DNA from: JACKIC01 sp964392305
GTDB lineage: Bacteria > Planctomycetota > UBA1135 > UBA2386
Length of the DNA stretch: 64,000 bases
Direction: 5' to 3'
Assembly: GCA_964392305.1 (NCBI GenBank)
Contig: CAYMPV010000034.1
Span: 4,331-68,330 of the forward strand
Part shown: positions 51,527-61,247 of the stretch, in pieces
Layout: each line of letters begins with the position of its first letter
Position numbering within the stretch: position 1 is the stretch's first letter
Position numbers and translations under genes: made by a program
The notes under the pieces: model-generated
The model's database searches: none
What the model saw: the letters and a program-made list of their open reading frames with translations, nothing else
Told to the model about the DNA's origin: nothing

Positions 51527-53383
51527 ATGTATCGCATCGCCATCCTGTTCGCGCTCGCCGCCACCGCCTTGGCCCAGGCGCCGCTGACCAAGAACGACTA
51601 CCAGCGCAGCGAGCAGATGGTGCCGATGCGCGACGGGATCGAGCTCTACACCGAGATCTACCGGCCCAAGACGATCGCGGCCGACCTGCCGATCGTGTTC
51701 GTGCGCACGCCGTACGGCGTCGCCGCGCCCGGCGGCGCCTTCACGCGCTACTTCGACAGCACGTTCCGGGTGCTGCAGGAAGCGGGTTATCTGTTCGCGG
51801 TGCAGGACGCGCGCGGCCGGCACCGCTCGCAGGGCACGTTCGAATGGAACCGTCCCGTGCGCCACCGACGAGATCTCGACGCGATCTCGGCGAGCACCGA
51901 CGCCTACGACTCGATCGATTGGCTGGTGAAGAACGTGCCCGGCAACAACGGCCGCGTCGGCATGCTCGGCGTCTCGTACCCGGGCTGGTACGTGACGATG
52001 GCGCTGATCGACCCGCACCCGGCGTTGGCGTGCGCGAGCCCGCAGGCGTCGCCGTCGGACTACTTCGTCAACGACGACTTCTTCCACCACGGCGCGTTCC
52101 GCCTCGCGCCGAGCGCCGAGCTGCCGTACCTGTTCGACTTCGACCCCAAACGCAACGCGCGTTTCCCGTACGACCAGGTCGACACCTACGAGTTCTTCCT
52201 CGAGCTCGGACCGCTCGCGAACATGAACGCGCGTTACCTGCACGACGTCTCGCCGACGTGGAACAACTTCATGGCGCACACGCGCTACGACGAGTTCTGG
52301 CAGACGGGCGGCACGCTGCAGCACTTCCGGTCGTCGACGGTACCGACGCTGCACGTGTTCGGCTGGTGGGACGCCGAGAACCTCGGCGGCGCCCACGACC
52401 TCTACGACCGCATCGAGAAGTTCGACCAACGGGGCCTGTCCAAGATCGTGGTCGGGCCCTGGTCGCACGGTCAGTGGTCACGCGCGTCGGCCACGCACCT
52501 GGGCCGCTACCGGTTCGGCAGCGACACCAGCGAGTACTACCAGCGAGAGATCGAGGCGCCGTGGTTCGCTGCGCACCTGCGCGGCGGCACGTTCGAGCTG
52601 CCCGAAGCGACCATGTTCCAGACCGGCGCCAACGTCTGGCAGCAGTACTCGCAGTGGCCGCCGCCGGACGCGTCACCGCGCTCGCTGTACCTGCATGCCG
52701 ACGGTTCGCTGTCGTTCTCGGCACCGACCCAGGTCGACGCCGGCGCCGTCGCGTGGACTTCCGACCCGCACAAGCCCGTGCCCTACGCCCCGCGGCCGAT
52801 CCTCGGCTTCTGGCAGGGTCTGCAGGGCGGCAGCAAGGACCCGCGCTTCGACCGGGCCGGGGTGTTGTGGAAGGTCGAGGACCAGCGCTTCGTCGACGGC
52901 CGCCCCGACGTGCTCACGTTCGTCACCGCGCCGCTCGACGAGGACCTCGTCGTCGCCGGCCGGCTCGCGGCGCGGCTGTTCGCGTCGACGACGGGCAGCG
53001 ACGCCGACTGGGTCGTCAAGCTGATCGACGTCTACCCCGAGGACTACCAAGAACGTGAGATGGGCGGGTTCCAGCTCATGGTCGCCGACGACGTGCTGCG
53101 CGGCCGGTTCCGCACCGGACTCGACCGCCCCGAAGCGATCGAACCCGGCGCCACGCTCGAGTACCACATCGACCTGCGCACCCGCAACCACCGCTTCCGC
53201 AAGGGCCACCGCATCATGGTCCAGGTGCAGAGCACGTGGTTCCCGCTGATCGACCGCAACCCGCAGACGTTCTGCGACATCCCCAAAGCCACCGCGGCGG
53301 ACTACCGACGCGCCGAACACCGCGTGTTCGCGACGCCCGAGCACAGTTCGCGCATCGAGCTGTCGGTGTTGCCCGCGAAGTGA
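51527..53383 (+). CDS. exported CocE/NonD family X-prolyl dipeptidyl-peptidase-like hydrolase
   Basis: 618 residues from the ATG at 51527. Signal peptide ends near ATALAQ. Alpha/beta-hydrolase with nucleophile S150 (GVSYPGW), D282 (GWWDAENLG) and H314 (GPWSHGQ), followed by the C-terminal jelly-roll (about 390-610). VPMRDGIELYTEIYRP is the family opening. Hydrolyses acyl esters, beta-lactams or X-Pro peptides outside the cytoplasm; the substrate is not shown. It diverges from the YjiK-like gene; a longer upstream start overlaps the shared region and lacks a signal peptide. Confidence 0.93.
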   Translation: MYRIAILFALAATALAQAPLTKNDYQRSEQMVPMRDGIELYTEIYRPKTIAADLPIVFVRTPYGVAAPGGAFTRYFDSTFRVLQEAGYLFAVQDARGRHRSQGTFEWNRPVRHRRDLDAISASTDAYDSIDWLVKNVPGNNGRVGMLGVSYPGWYVTMALIDPHPALACASPQASPSDYFVNDDFFHHGAFRLAPSAELPYLFDFDPKRNARFPYDQVDTYEFFLELGPLANMNARYLHDVSPTWNNFMAHTRYDEFWQTGGTLQHFRSSTVPTLHVFGWWDAENLGGAHDLYDRIEKFDQRGLSKIVVGPWSHGQWSRASATHLGRYRFGSDTSEYYQREIEAPWFAAHLRGGTFELPEATMFQTGANVWQQYSQWPPPDASPRSLYLHADGSLSFSAPTQVDAGAVAWTSDPHKPVPYAPRPILGFWQGLQGGSKDPRFDRAGVLWKVEDQRFVDGRPDVLTFVTAPLDEDLVVAGRLAARLFASTTGSDADWVVKLIDVYPEDYQEREMGGFQLMVADDVLRGRFRTGLDRPEAIEPGATLEYHIDLRTRNHRFRKGHRIMVQVQSTWFPLIDRNPQTFCDIPKATAADYRRAEHRVFATPEHSSRIELSVLPAK

Positions 53384-53411
53384 ACGGCGCGTCTGCCGAC
53401 CGGCGCGGCGC

Positions 53412-53696
53412 TCAATTTCCGGCGAACTCGGTGAACGACCACCAGACCAGCAGCCAGAACGGGTTCAGCACCGTCCAGGCGATCGCGTAGCGACGGAACG
53501 GCTGCTTCTGCGTCTTGTGCCGGAACCAGCCCATCGCCAGCCAGGCACCGATCCAGCCGCCAAGGAACACGAACCACAGCAACGCGCGTTCGGATACGCG
53601 CCGGCCGTCGCCGCGGCTGCGCCATTTGTCGAAGCCGAACACCAGCAAGGTGACGACGTTCAGCAACACCACCACGGCCCAGACGAGCTGCAACAT
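53412..53696 (-). CDS. DUF1294-like small membrane protein
   Basis: 94 residues with three hydrophobic helices. VVLLNVVTLLVFGFDKWRS near residue 9 has the typical FxxDKWxA-type pattern of DUF1294, with RRVSERALLWFVFLGGWIGA and the FRHKTQKQPFR loop. Function unknown. The frame continues open far upstream, antisense to ilvA; only this part is real. It converges with the CocE-type gene, 28 bases apart. Confidence 0.85.
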   Translation of the reverse strand: MLQLVWAVVVLLNVVTLLVFGFDKWRSRGDGRRVSERALLWFVFLGGWIGAWLAMGWFRHKTQKQPFRRYAIAWTVLNPFWLLVWWSFTEFAGN

Positions 53697-53774
53697 CGGC
53701 GGCGATGATGTGCGCTGACGCGAACGGAGACAACGTGCTTCGAGGGCGCCGCGTGCTGCTAAGCTGCCGGGCGC

Positions 53775-54983
53775 ATGCCCGTCACCGCCCAGGACATCGC
53801 CGCCGCTGCCACCGCGATCGCCGCGCACGTCGTGCGCACCCCGACCGTGCTCGCCCGGCGCCTGGGCGAACTGCTCGGCGCGCGGTTGCACCTCAAGCTC
53901 GAGAACATGCAGTTCACGGGTTCGTTCAAGGATCGCGGTGCGTGCAACAAGTTGATGCAGCTGGCAGCGGCGGACACGCCACCGCGCGGCGTGATCGCCG
54001 CATCGGCGGGCAACCACGCGCAAGGCGTGGCCTACCACGCGCAGCGCCTGGGTTTGCCGGCGACGATCGTGATGCCGCAGACGACGCCATTCGCCAAGGT
54101 CGAGCGCACCGCGTCGTTCGGCGCCCACGTGGTGCTGTTCGGTGAGTCGCTGGCCGAGTCGTCCGCGCACGCGCGGGAACTCGAACAGGAACGCGGCCTG
54201 GTGTTCGTGCACCCCTACGACGACGTCGCGATCATCGCCGGCCAGGGCACCGCGGCGATCGAACTGTTCGAGGACTGCCCCGACCTCGACACGCTGGTGG
54301 TGCCGATCGGCGGCGGCGGCCTGATCAGCGGCATCGCCGTGTGGGCCAGGCACGTGAACCCCAGGATCCGCATCCTCGGCGTGCAGACCGAACAGTGCCC
54401 GGCGATGCGCGCCAAGGTGCGAGGTGAGCCGCTGCCGCCGATCGGCACGCTGACGCTCGCCGACGGCATCGCCGTCAAACACCCGGGTGAGATCACCAGT
54501 CGCCTGGTTGCCCAGCTCGTCGAGGACATCCTGCTGGTCGGCGAAGAGGACCTCGAGAACGCCGTGCAACTGCTCGCGACGCAGCAGAAGGTGGTCGCCG
54601 AGGGCGCCGGCGCCGCGGGCATCGCCGCGATGTTGCGCCACCCCGAGCGCTTCACCGACAGCAAGGTCGGCGTGGTGATCTGCGGCGGCAACATCGACCG
54701 GCGCATGCTGTCGACGGTGCTGCTGCGCACCCTCAAGCGCGACGGCAAGGTCGCCAAGCTGCGCATCGAGATCAAGGACGTGCCCGGCGTGCTGTCGCGC
54801 GTCACGCAGATGATCGGCGCCGAAGGTGGCGACATCATCGACATCGAACACCAGCGCCTGTTCACCAACCTCGGCCCGCGCCAGGCCGAGCTCGACGTGG
54901 TGATGGAGACGCACGGCACCGCGCACGTCGAACGCATCCTGCAGACCCTCGTGAGCGCCGGCTTCCCGACGCGGCCGGTCTGA
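53775..54983 (+). CDS. ilvA: threonine ammonia-lyase with C-terminal ACT domain
   Basis: 402 residues, the short form of the enzyme. PLP lysine K52 in GSFKDRG, phosphate loop PIGGGGLISG, substrate loop ASAGNHAQG. The ACT domain (about 325-400) starts at LRIEIKDVPGVLSRV. Converts threonine to 2-oxobutanoate and ammonia. The single ACT domain and length match the isoleucine-pathway or degradative type; which cannot be told here. The next gene, a methyltransferase, begins 5 bases after the stop. Confidence 0.93.
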   Translation: MPVTAQDIAAAATAIAAHVVRTPTVLARRLGELLGARLHLKLENMQFTGSFKDRGACNKLMQLAAADTPPRGVIAASAGNHAQGVAYHAQRLGLPATIVMPQTTPFAKVERTASFGAHVVLFGESLAESSAHARELEQERGLVFVHPYDDVAIIAGQGTAAIELFEDCPDLDTLVVPIGGGGLISGIAVWARHVNPRIRILGVQTEQCPAMRAKVRGEPLPPIGTLTLADGIAVKHPGEITSRLVAQLVEDILLVGEEDLENAVQLLATQQKVVAEGAGAAGIAAMLRHPERFTDSKVGVVICGGNIDRRMLSTVLLRTLKRDGKVAKLRIEIKDVPGVLSRVTQMIGAEGGDIIDIEHQRLFTNLGPRQAELDVVMETHGTAHVERILQTLVSAGFPTRPV

Positions 54984-54988
54984 GCGCG

Positions 54989-57103
54989 GTGACCGAATCG
55001 ACCCGGGAAGCGCTGCCCGAACGCTCACGCTGGGCCGCGGTGCGCAGCAACGTGCGCGGCTGGCTGGCGCAGCGACTGCGCAGCGACGCACTCGCCGCGC
55101 AGCTCTTGCCCGTGCAGCCGCTCGAGGACCCTGACGCGTCGCATCAGGCCGTTCGCCCCGCGTGGCCTTCGGTCGCCGCGCTCGCCGCCGAGTACCCGGC
55201 GCTGCTCGATCCCTCGCTGCGCAAACGCCGCGGCGCCTGGTTCACACCGACCGGGATCACCGGGCCCACGGTCGCCCGCACGCTGCAGCCGCTGTTGCCG
55301 CAGCTGCGCGAAGCACCGCTGCAGATCTGCGACCCCGCCGTCGGCGCCGGCGCGTTCCTGCTGGCCGCGCTGCAGTGGCAACGGACACACGGTGTGCCGA
55401 CGCGACGTGCCGCCGCGAACCTGTGCGGCGTCGACGTCGACAGCACCGCCGCCGCGATCGCCGCGGTGACGTTGTGGGAAGCGTGCGGCGACGAAGCGCC
55501 CGACGTGCTGCAACTCGCAGCCCAGGTGCGCGCCGGCGACGGCCTGCACGAATTGCCGCCCGGCAGCTGCGATGCGGTGCTGACCAACCCACCGTGGGAG
55601 ACGCTGCAGGCCAGCGAAGAAGCGCGCCGCGCCGTCGCGGGGCTGCGTTCGCGCTTCCACCACCAGGGCAACGGCAAGCTCTACACCTACCGGCTGTTCG
55701 TCGAACGCTGTCACGAGTTGCTGCGCGACGACGGGCGTTTCGGCCTGGTGGTGCCGGCGAGCCTGTGGTTCGACCGCGACGCCAGACCGCTGCGCGAACT
55801 GCTGCTCGACACTTGCCGGTGGGAGTGGCTGTTCGGCTTCGAGAACCGCCACCGCATCTTCGCGATCGACTCGCGTTACCGCTTCGCCGTGATCTGCGGC
55901 GCCAAGGGCGGCCGCACCGAGGCGGTGAACGCAGCGTTCGGCCGCGTCGATCTCGCCGACTGGGAACGCCCGACGCCGCCGCTCACTCGTTACGGTCGCG
56001 ACCTGTTGCCGAAGCTGAGCCCGCGCTCGGGCGCCTTCGTCGAAGCCGACGACGAACGCGACCTCGACCTGCTGCGCCACATGCACACGCGTTGCCGGCC
56101 GCTGGTCGGCGACGGTGGGGCGTTCCGTTGGCGACAGGGCGACTACAACATGACGGCCGATCGCCACCGGTTCGTGCGTCGCGACGCCGCCGAAGCCGGC
56201 GGCTTCGTGCGCGCAACCGACGGGATCTGGCGGCGCGGCGACGAGGTGCTGTTGCCGCTCTACCAGGGCGCGATGATCTACGACCTGCATCCCAACGCCG
56301 CGGTCTACCGTTCGGGCACGGGCCGCGCCACGACCTGGGAAGCGCCGCGAGCCGTCGACGACCTGCGCCCCCAGTACTTGATCGCGCCCGACCGCGCACT
56401 GGTCACGGCCCCCGCCCGCATCGTGTTGCGGGCGCTGTCCAACGCCACCAACGAACGCAGCGCGATCACCTGCCTGTTGCCCGACGTGCCGTGCGGTAAC
56501 AGCCTCGGCGTGCTGACTCCGCGCGCGCCGACGGCGACGCCGCTGCGCTCGATGGCTGCAGGCGCCGCGCTGCTCGGCTCGCTGACGTTCGACTACGCGC
56601 TGCGCCTGCGCCTGTCGGGCACCAACCTCAACCACTTCGTGCTCAGCGACTGTGTGCTGCCCACACTCGATCTCGCCACCGAGGTCGCGCTCGCGAACGC
56701 GGCGCTGCAGCTGAGTGCGATCCTGCCGTGGCATGCACCGCTGTGGCAGCTGGCCGCGGCAGAAGGCTGGCGCGACGCGGCCGCGGCGCCAGCCTGCGAC
56801 GTGCAACGACGCGACGAGCTGTTGACGACGATCGACGTGCTCAGCGGCCGGGCCTTCGGCCTGACCGACGACGACGTGGCGTGGATCACACGCGGTTGCG
56901 AACTGCCGAGCGAGACACTGCGGCGGGGCACTCCGGACGGGCTGCCGCCGCGCGGCTTCTGGCGCGTCGAACGCGATCGCCAGGCCGTGCAGCGGCGCCC
57001 CAACCGTTGGCGCGTCGCCGCCCGTTCAACGCAGCTCGATGTTGGTCAAGGTCAGGATCTCGGGGCCCCAGTCCTTGCCGAAGATGCGTTCGAGCTTGAA
57101 TGA
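54989..57103 (+). CDS. N6-adenine DNA methyltransferase, Eco57I-like, no nuclease seen
   Basis: 704 residues from a GTG. Motif I is DPAVGAGAF (115-123), motif IV NPPW (200-203), in the gamma-class order I then IV, and RRGAWFTP near the start is typical of the Eco57I group. The C-terminal 350 residues include GNSLGVLTPRAP, FNHFVLSDC-like LNHFVLSDCVLP, and probably the target-recognition domain. There is no PD-(D/E)XK motif at the N-terminus, so it is a solitary methyltransferase or one half of a system. It shares 78 bases at its 3' end with the convergent next gene. Possibly co-transcribed with ilvA. Confidence 0.85.
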   Translation: MTESTREALPERSRWAAVRSNVRGWLAQRLRSDALAAQLLPVQPLEDPDASHQAVRPAWPSVAALAAEYPALLDPSLRKRRGAWFTPTGITGPTVARTLQPLLPQLREAPLQICDPAVGAGAFLLAALQWQRTHGVPTRRAAANLCGVDVDSTAAAIAAVTLWEACGDEAPDVLQLAAQVRAGDGLHELPPGSCDAVLTNPPWETLQASEEARRAVAGLRSRFHHQGNGKLYTYRLFVERCHELLRDDGRFGLVVPASLWFDRDARPLRELLLDTCRWEWLFGFENRHRIFAIDSRYRFAVICGAKGGRTEAVNAAFGRVDLADWERPTPPLTRYGRDLLPKLSPRSGAFVEADDERDLDLLRHMHTRCRPLVGDGGAFRWRQGDYNMTADRHRFVRRDAAEAGGFVRATDGIWRRGDEVLLPLYQGAMIYDLHPNAAVYRSGTGRATTWEAPRAVDDLRPQYLIAPDRALVTAPARIVLRALSNATNERSAITCLLPDVPCGNSLGVLTPRAPTATPLRSMAAGAALLGSLTFDYALRLRLSGTNLNHFVLSDCVLPTLDLATEVALANAALQLSAILPWHAPLWQLAAAEGWRDAAAAPACDVQRRDELLTTIDVLSGRAFGLTDDDVAWITRGCELPSETLRRGTPDGLPPRGFWRVERDRQAVQRRPNRWRVAARSTQLDVGQGQDLGAPVLAEDAFELE

Positions 57104-59113
57104 GCTCGGCAGCAGCTGCCCCTTCACCGTCGTGAAGCCGATCGTCACGGCGGCGCGCCAGTGCTGCGAGTTCTTGTCGCCCGGCGAACCGATCTGCTCA
57201 TCGATGCGCGTCACCGCCTGCACGTCGCCGAACTTCTGCCACGTGAAGTCGACGATCAGTCCCGGTCGTCGCCAGCCGCGCACGAGGTCGCCGCTGGTCA
57301 GGATCTCGGTCCACGGTCCGTCGTCGACGGCGAACACGCCCTTGCCGTCGGGCGCGTGAATGGTCGCGCCGGCGAAGAACTCGTCGAACGGCAGGCGGTC
57401 GTTGAAGTCGCGCCCGTACCAGATCCCCCAACGGTCCCGGATCACCGCCGCGAGCGACATCTGCCGCGCCAGGTCGTGTGAGCCCTCGAACTCGAACTCG
57501 GCGTGCTGCTGGTGCCGGCCCATGCCACGTTGCACCAGCTTTCCGCGCAGGCGCCGCTGGCCCTGCCACATCAGATCGGTTCCCGGACTGTCGACCGCGA
57601 AGTCGGCACGGAACTCGATCGGCCCGGTCGGCACGTGCCACGCGGCGTCCCAGATCGCGCGCAGCGCCTGGACGCCGTCACCCTTGGGCGCCGTGGACGG
57701 TCGCGGAGCGACGCCCTCGAACTGCAGGTCGGTGATGGTGACCTCGGTGGCGCTGAACAGGTTGTCGCCGAACGTGATCGTCCTCGTCGCGGCGGTGGGC
57801 AGGATGCGCCCGCCTTCCTCGCGGTACGAGAACGACGACTCGTCCGACCTGCCGCTGCGGCGCGTGACCGCCTGACCCGCACCGAACTGCCGCATCTGCC
57901 ACGACGTGCGCGGGGAATCGCCGTAGCCGCTGCTGACGATGCGGCCGTCCTGCACTTCGAGGTCCTCGACCTGGTCGAAGTCGGTCGCACCGCCCGCGAC
58001 CGAGAGACCGCCGGTGCTGCGTTGCCGATTCCAGCCCGGTCCGACGATCGCGACGCGCGACGCAGCGACGGGCACGAGCCGGTTCTTGGCCTGCAACTCG
58101 TCGAAATCAGGGTGCATGAGGTTGGCGAACACTTCGCCGAGCAGCATGCCCGCGTCGACCGTATCGGCGTCGGCGGTGATCGTCAGCGCGCCCGCGGCCG
58201 TGACGCGAAACGTGCCGCGGAACGAGTAGTCCGCGTACTCCTCGGAGTTGAGCTTCTTGCGCCGACCGCGGCACGTCACCGTGCCGGTGACGTCGTTCTG
58301 CAGGTCCGGCCAGCGATACCACGCGCGATAGGCCGCGCCCAGACAGTCCGCACCCGCTTCCTTCGGCGCCTCGCCGACGAGCACCCAGTCGACGAGTTCG
58401 AACCCGGTCGCCTTCACGGGCCCGCCGGGCGGCTGATCGTGCGGCACGAAGACCGGCAGCGTGCCGCGCGTCGACACGACCCAGTCGAAGGCGCGGCCTG
58501 CGGGCAGACGCACCCCGTAGAGATCGACACGATCCACGGGCTGCACGAGCTTGACGCGCAGCAGCACCTCGAGATCGCGATCGAACGGATTGTGCAGCGT
58601 CACCTGCGTGACCGGGAAGGTGCCCACCAGCGACGTGCGCTGCACCTGCTGCGGTTCGCCGATGCGCAGATCGGGCCTGGCCACCGCCGCGCCATCGTGC
58701 CACGACGCCCCCGACACCCGCACCGCGAACTGCGCCTTGCCACCGGACAGATGGGTCGCCAGTTCGTAGCGTTCCTTGCCGCCCGGCGGCGTGGGCCGCC
58801 CGAACCGCGCGAACCGCGGCGCCATCACGCGCGCGAAAGTCTCGGCGCCGGCTTCGCCCTTCTTGCCGCGCGACTCGATCTCGAACAGCAGCGGCTCGGC
58901 CGAAGCCTTGCCGCGGTTCTGCACTTCGACGACGAGTCGGTGCGGCACGTCGCCCTTGGTGTCGAGCGTGACGACCTTGCAACTCAGGTCCGCGAGATCG
59001 CCGGCGACGAAACGCGGCTGCGGAGCTGCCTGTGACTGGGCGGCGAGCAGAGTGGTCGTGGCCAACGCCGCCGCGACGATGCGCAGCGGCACCCAGTGGG
59101 TGGTCGAGATCAC
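57026..59113 (-). CDS. large exported protein of unknown function
   Basis: 695 residues from the GTG at 59113. Signal peptide with cleavage near LLAAQSQAAP. The body is beta-rich: a first part with VVEVQNRGKASAEPLLFEIE (an Ig-like arrangement), and a later part with GMGRHQQHAEFEFEG and DFTWQKFGDVQAVTRIDEQI. No catalytic motif was found. The frame remains open to 59848 but without a signal peptide. It overlaps the methyltransferase by 78 bases. Probably periplasmic or surface. Confidence 0.75.
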   Translation of the reverse strand: MISTTHWVPLRIVAAALATTTLLAAQSQAAPQPRFVAGDLADLSCKVVTLDTKGDVPHRLVVEVQNRGKASAEPLLFEIESRGKKGEAGAETFARVMAPRFARFGRPTPPGGKERYELATHLSGGKAQFAVRVSGASWHDGAAVARPDLRIGEPQQVQRTSLVGTFPVTQVTLHNPFDRDLEVLLRVKLVQPVDRVDLYGVRLPAGRAFDWVVSTRGTLPVFVPHDQPPGGPVKATGFELVDWVLVGEAPKEAGADCLGAAYRAWYRWPDLQNDVTGTVTCRGRRKKLNSEEYADYSFRGTFRVTAAGALTITADADTVDAGMLLGEVFANLMHPDFDELQAKNRLVPVAASRVAIVGPGWNRQRSTGGLSVAGGATDFDQVEDLEVQDGRIVSSGYGDSPRTSWQMRQFGAGQAVTRRSGRSDESSFSYREEGGRILPTAATRTITFGDNLFSATEVTITDLQFEGVAPRPSTAPKGDGVQALRAIWDAAWHVPTGPIEFRADFAVDSPGTDLMWQGQRRLRGKLVQRGMGRHQQHAEFEFEGSHDLARQMSLAAVIRDRWGIWYGRDFNDRLPFDEFFAGATIHAPDGKGVFAVDDGPWTEILTSGDLVRGWRRPGLIVDFTWQKFGDVQAVTRIDEQIGSPGDKNSQHWRAAVTIGFTTVKGQLLPSSFKLERIFGKDWGPEILTLTNIELR

Positions 59114-59223
59114 GGGTTTCCTCGGTTCGAACGGCGAGCGGCCGATGGTAGACCCGCCGCTGCGACCCGTAACCGACCGGTCCGCATTCTCCCGGGCGGG
59201 CATCTTGCCCGCCCGGTCTCGAT

Positions 59224-59268
59224 GAGTCACTTCTCCGTGAATCACTTCTCCGTGAGTCACTGCTCCGT
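59224..59268. repeat. three 15-bp tandem units at a gene end
   Basis: Units at 59224-59238, 59239-59253 and 59254-59268 of the type GAGTCACTTCTCCGT, each with one difference. The third contains the stop codon of the gene to its right. May mark slipped-strand duplication. Confidence 0.6.
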
Positions 59269-61140
59269 GCGATTGCAGAACAGCGCCGGCGTCACCCCGC
59301 GGCTGTCGCGCCAACCGAGCCACAACCGCGCCCCATCGACAGCCAGCTGCGGCTCGTCCTGCGCGGCGGTGCCGTCGCCGAGGCCGACCGGCGCCGTGAA
59401 CGTCAAGCCGCGATCGACCGACGAGGCGAAGCGGATGCGCGCGGTGCCGCTGGCGACGTCGCCGCCGCGCCAGGCTGCGAACACGTAGTTGCCGCAGACG
59501 CCGAGCTGCGGCGCGCCGACCGCCTCGACCACGTTGCTCAACGTCACGTGCTGCGGGAACGCGCCGGCCGAACCCACGCGCGAGTAACCGATCGTGTCCG
59601 CGCCGACCAGATAGACCGCGGACAGGCGATCCCCTTCGCAGGCGATCACCGGCGAACTGGCGATGCCCATGCTCGCGGGTCGGAACTCGGTGGCCTGGTT
59701 GGGCCAGGTCGCGCCACGATCGGCGGAGACCATGTACTCGAGCGTTCCGGCGCGGTTCCAGGCGAGATAGACGCGCTCTCCCGAACTGCAGATGCACGGC
59801 GAGAAGGTGTCGATGCTGGTCGGCCCCAGGTGCTGACCCGCGGACCACGTGGCGCCGCCGTCGTTCGTGCGCGACACGTGGACGCCAGGAATCGTGGCGC
59901 TCGGGTCCACGGCGATGACCCAGGCCAGCTCTTCGTCACAGTCGATGGCGGCGAAGACCTGGTTGTTGTTGCCGCTGATGAAACCCGTCGCCGTTCTCCA
60001 GCTGTTGCCACCGTCACTCGACGACGTCATCCACACGCGCTGCGGCACGCTCGGCAACGAGCCTCTGATCCACGCGCAATAGCGATGCACACCGCTGCCG
60101 GCGAGGCACAGGTTCACGATCCCCGAGCCGCCGCCGAGGATCGCTTCGGCCCCGAAGGTCGTGCCGCCGTCGCTCGACGCACGCGCCCGCACGCTGCCGT
60201 TGCCGATCCAGACGACCGAGACCTGGTCGCCGACGACGACCACTTGCGGCGACGAGGGCACTTCGGCGCCACTGAGGACCTGACTCGCCGAGAACGTCGC
60301 CCCGCCATCAATCGAGGCGCGGTGCATCAAGGCACCGGCTTCGATCCAGACGACATGCAGGCGCGTGCCGTCGTTGGCCACCCTCGAGGCGTCCCCCGCG
60401 CCGCCGTCGAGCGGGCTGTCGGCGTCGACGAAGTTGGCGGGGTACTCGTACATCGTGAACGCACTCGGCGGCAACGCGCTGCTGCCGAACTGGTTGTCGA
60501 CCGAGACGGCGCTGCCGCCGAGCGCCGCCGATCCCGGCGTCACGCAGTTCAGCGTGTTCTCGTCCGCCACCACGGTGAAGCCGGCCAACAGGCCGCCGAA
60601 GCGCACACTGGTCGTCACCGAATTACCCAACGAGAACGCCGCGCCGCGGACCTGCACCTGCTGCGGCGCGCTCGCGAACGCGCTGTCGGGCACCACGCCG
60701 CTGATCGTCGGGGCGCCCGAACGCACGATCTGCAGGTCGATCGACGCCGCTGCACCGCGCGGATCCTCGACCAGGATGTTGACCGTCGCCGCCGCCGGCG
60801 CGGCCACGGCCTGCAGTTCGAGCGCGAAGGAAGCGCCGCGCACCGGCGAGGTGAACACCATGCCGGTCGCCGCCTGCGTGACACCGGAGCCACCGAGCTG
60901 CCACAGCAGCGGGTCGCCGTCACCGTCGACCGCAGTGAAGGTCAGCGACTGGCTGCTGGCCATCGGCAACACGAAGGAGAACCGCGTCGGACCGCCGGAC
61001 AAGCTCGCCGGCACCTGCAGCACCGGCGCCGAGTTCTGGGTCGGGGTCACGGTCGGCGTGCTGCCGCCTCCCCCTCCACCGCCGCAGGCAGCGACCGACA
61101 ACAGCAGCAACGACAGCGAGCAGATCGAAGGGCGGACCAT
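59257..61140 (-). CDS. large lipoprotein with IPT/TIG-like and sialidase-like repeats
   Basis: 627 residues from the ATG at 61140. Lipobox SVAAC with cysteine 19, then seven glycines and a Thr/Pro linker, as in surface lipoproteins. An Ig-like part (about 45-130) and an IPT/TIG-like part (SGVVPDSAFASAPQQVQVRG) precede Asp-box-like repeats such as ASIDGGATFSASQ, ASSDGGTTFGAE, SSSDGGNSWRTA and VSADRGATWPNQ, that is, at least five. No catalytic residues of a sialidase are visible. Probably a surface carbohydrate-binding protein. A related lipoprotein lies at 36667-38601. Confidence 0.82.
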   Translation of the reverse strand: MVRPSICSLSLLLLSVAACGGGGGGGSTPTVTPTQNSAPVLQVPASLSGGPTRFSFVLPMASSQSLTFTAVDGDGDPLLWQLGGSGVTQAATGMVFTSPVRGASFALELQAVAAPAAATVNILVEDPRGAAASIDLQIVRSGAPTISGVVPDSAFASAPQQVQVRGAAFSLGNSVTTSVRFGGLLAGFTVVADENTLNCVTPGSAALGGSAVSVDNQFGSSALPPSAFTMYEYPANFVDADSPLDGGAGDASRVANDGTRLHVVWIEAGALMHRASIDGGATFSASQVLSGAEVPSSPQVVVVGDQVSVVWIGNGSVRARASSDGGTTFGAEAILGGGSGIVNLCLAGSGVHRYCAWIRGSLPSVPQRVWMTSSSDGGNSWRTATGFISGNNNQVFAAIDCDEELAWVIAVDPSATIPGVHVSRTNDGGATWSAGQHLGPTSIDTFSPCICSSGERVYLAWNRAGTLEYMVSADRGATWPNQATEFRPASMGIASSPVIACEGDRLSAVYLVGADTIGYSRVGSAGAFPQHVTLSNVVEAVGAPQLGVCGNYVFAAWRGGDVASGTARIRFASSVDRGLTFTAPVGLGDGTAAQDEPQLAVDGARLWLGWRDSRGVTPALFCNRTEQ

Positions 61141-61247
61141 GGCGTGCACCGTAGCAGGTCTGCAGCCCGCGGTTTCAGCTCTTTGCCAGCTGGCGCTGCG
61201 GCGCCGGCAGCGCGCCGCAGTTCCTCCATGGCATCGGCCCTTGCGGG

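Noticed and set aside
53697..55091. Upstream extension of the DUF1294 gene to 55091
   Set aside because: The extension is antisense to ilvA; only the last 94 codons have the family pattern.
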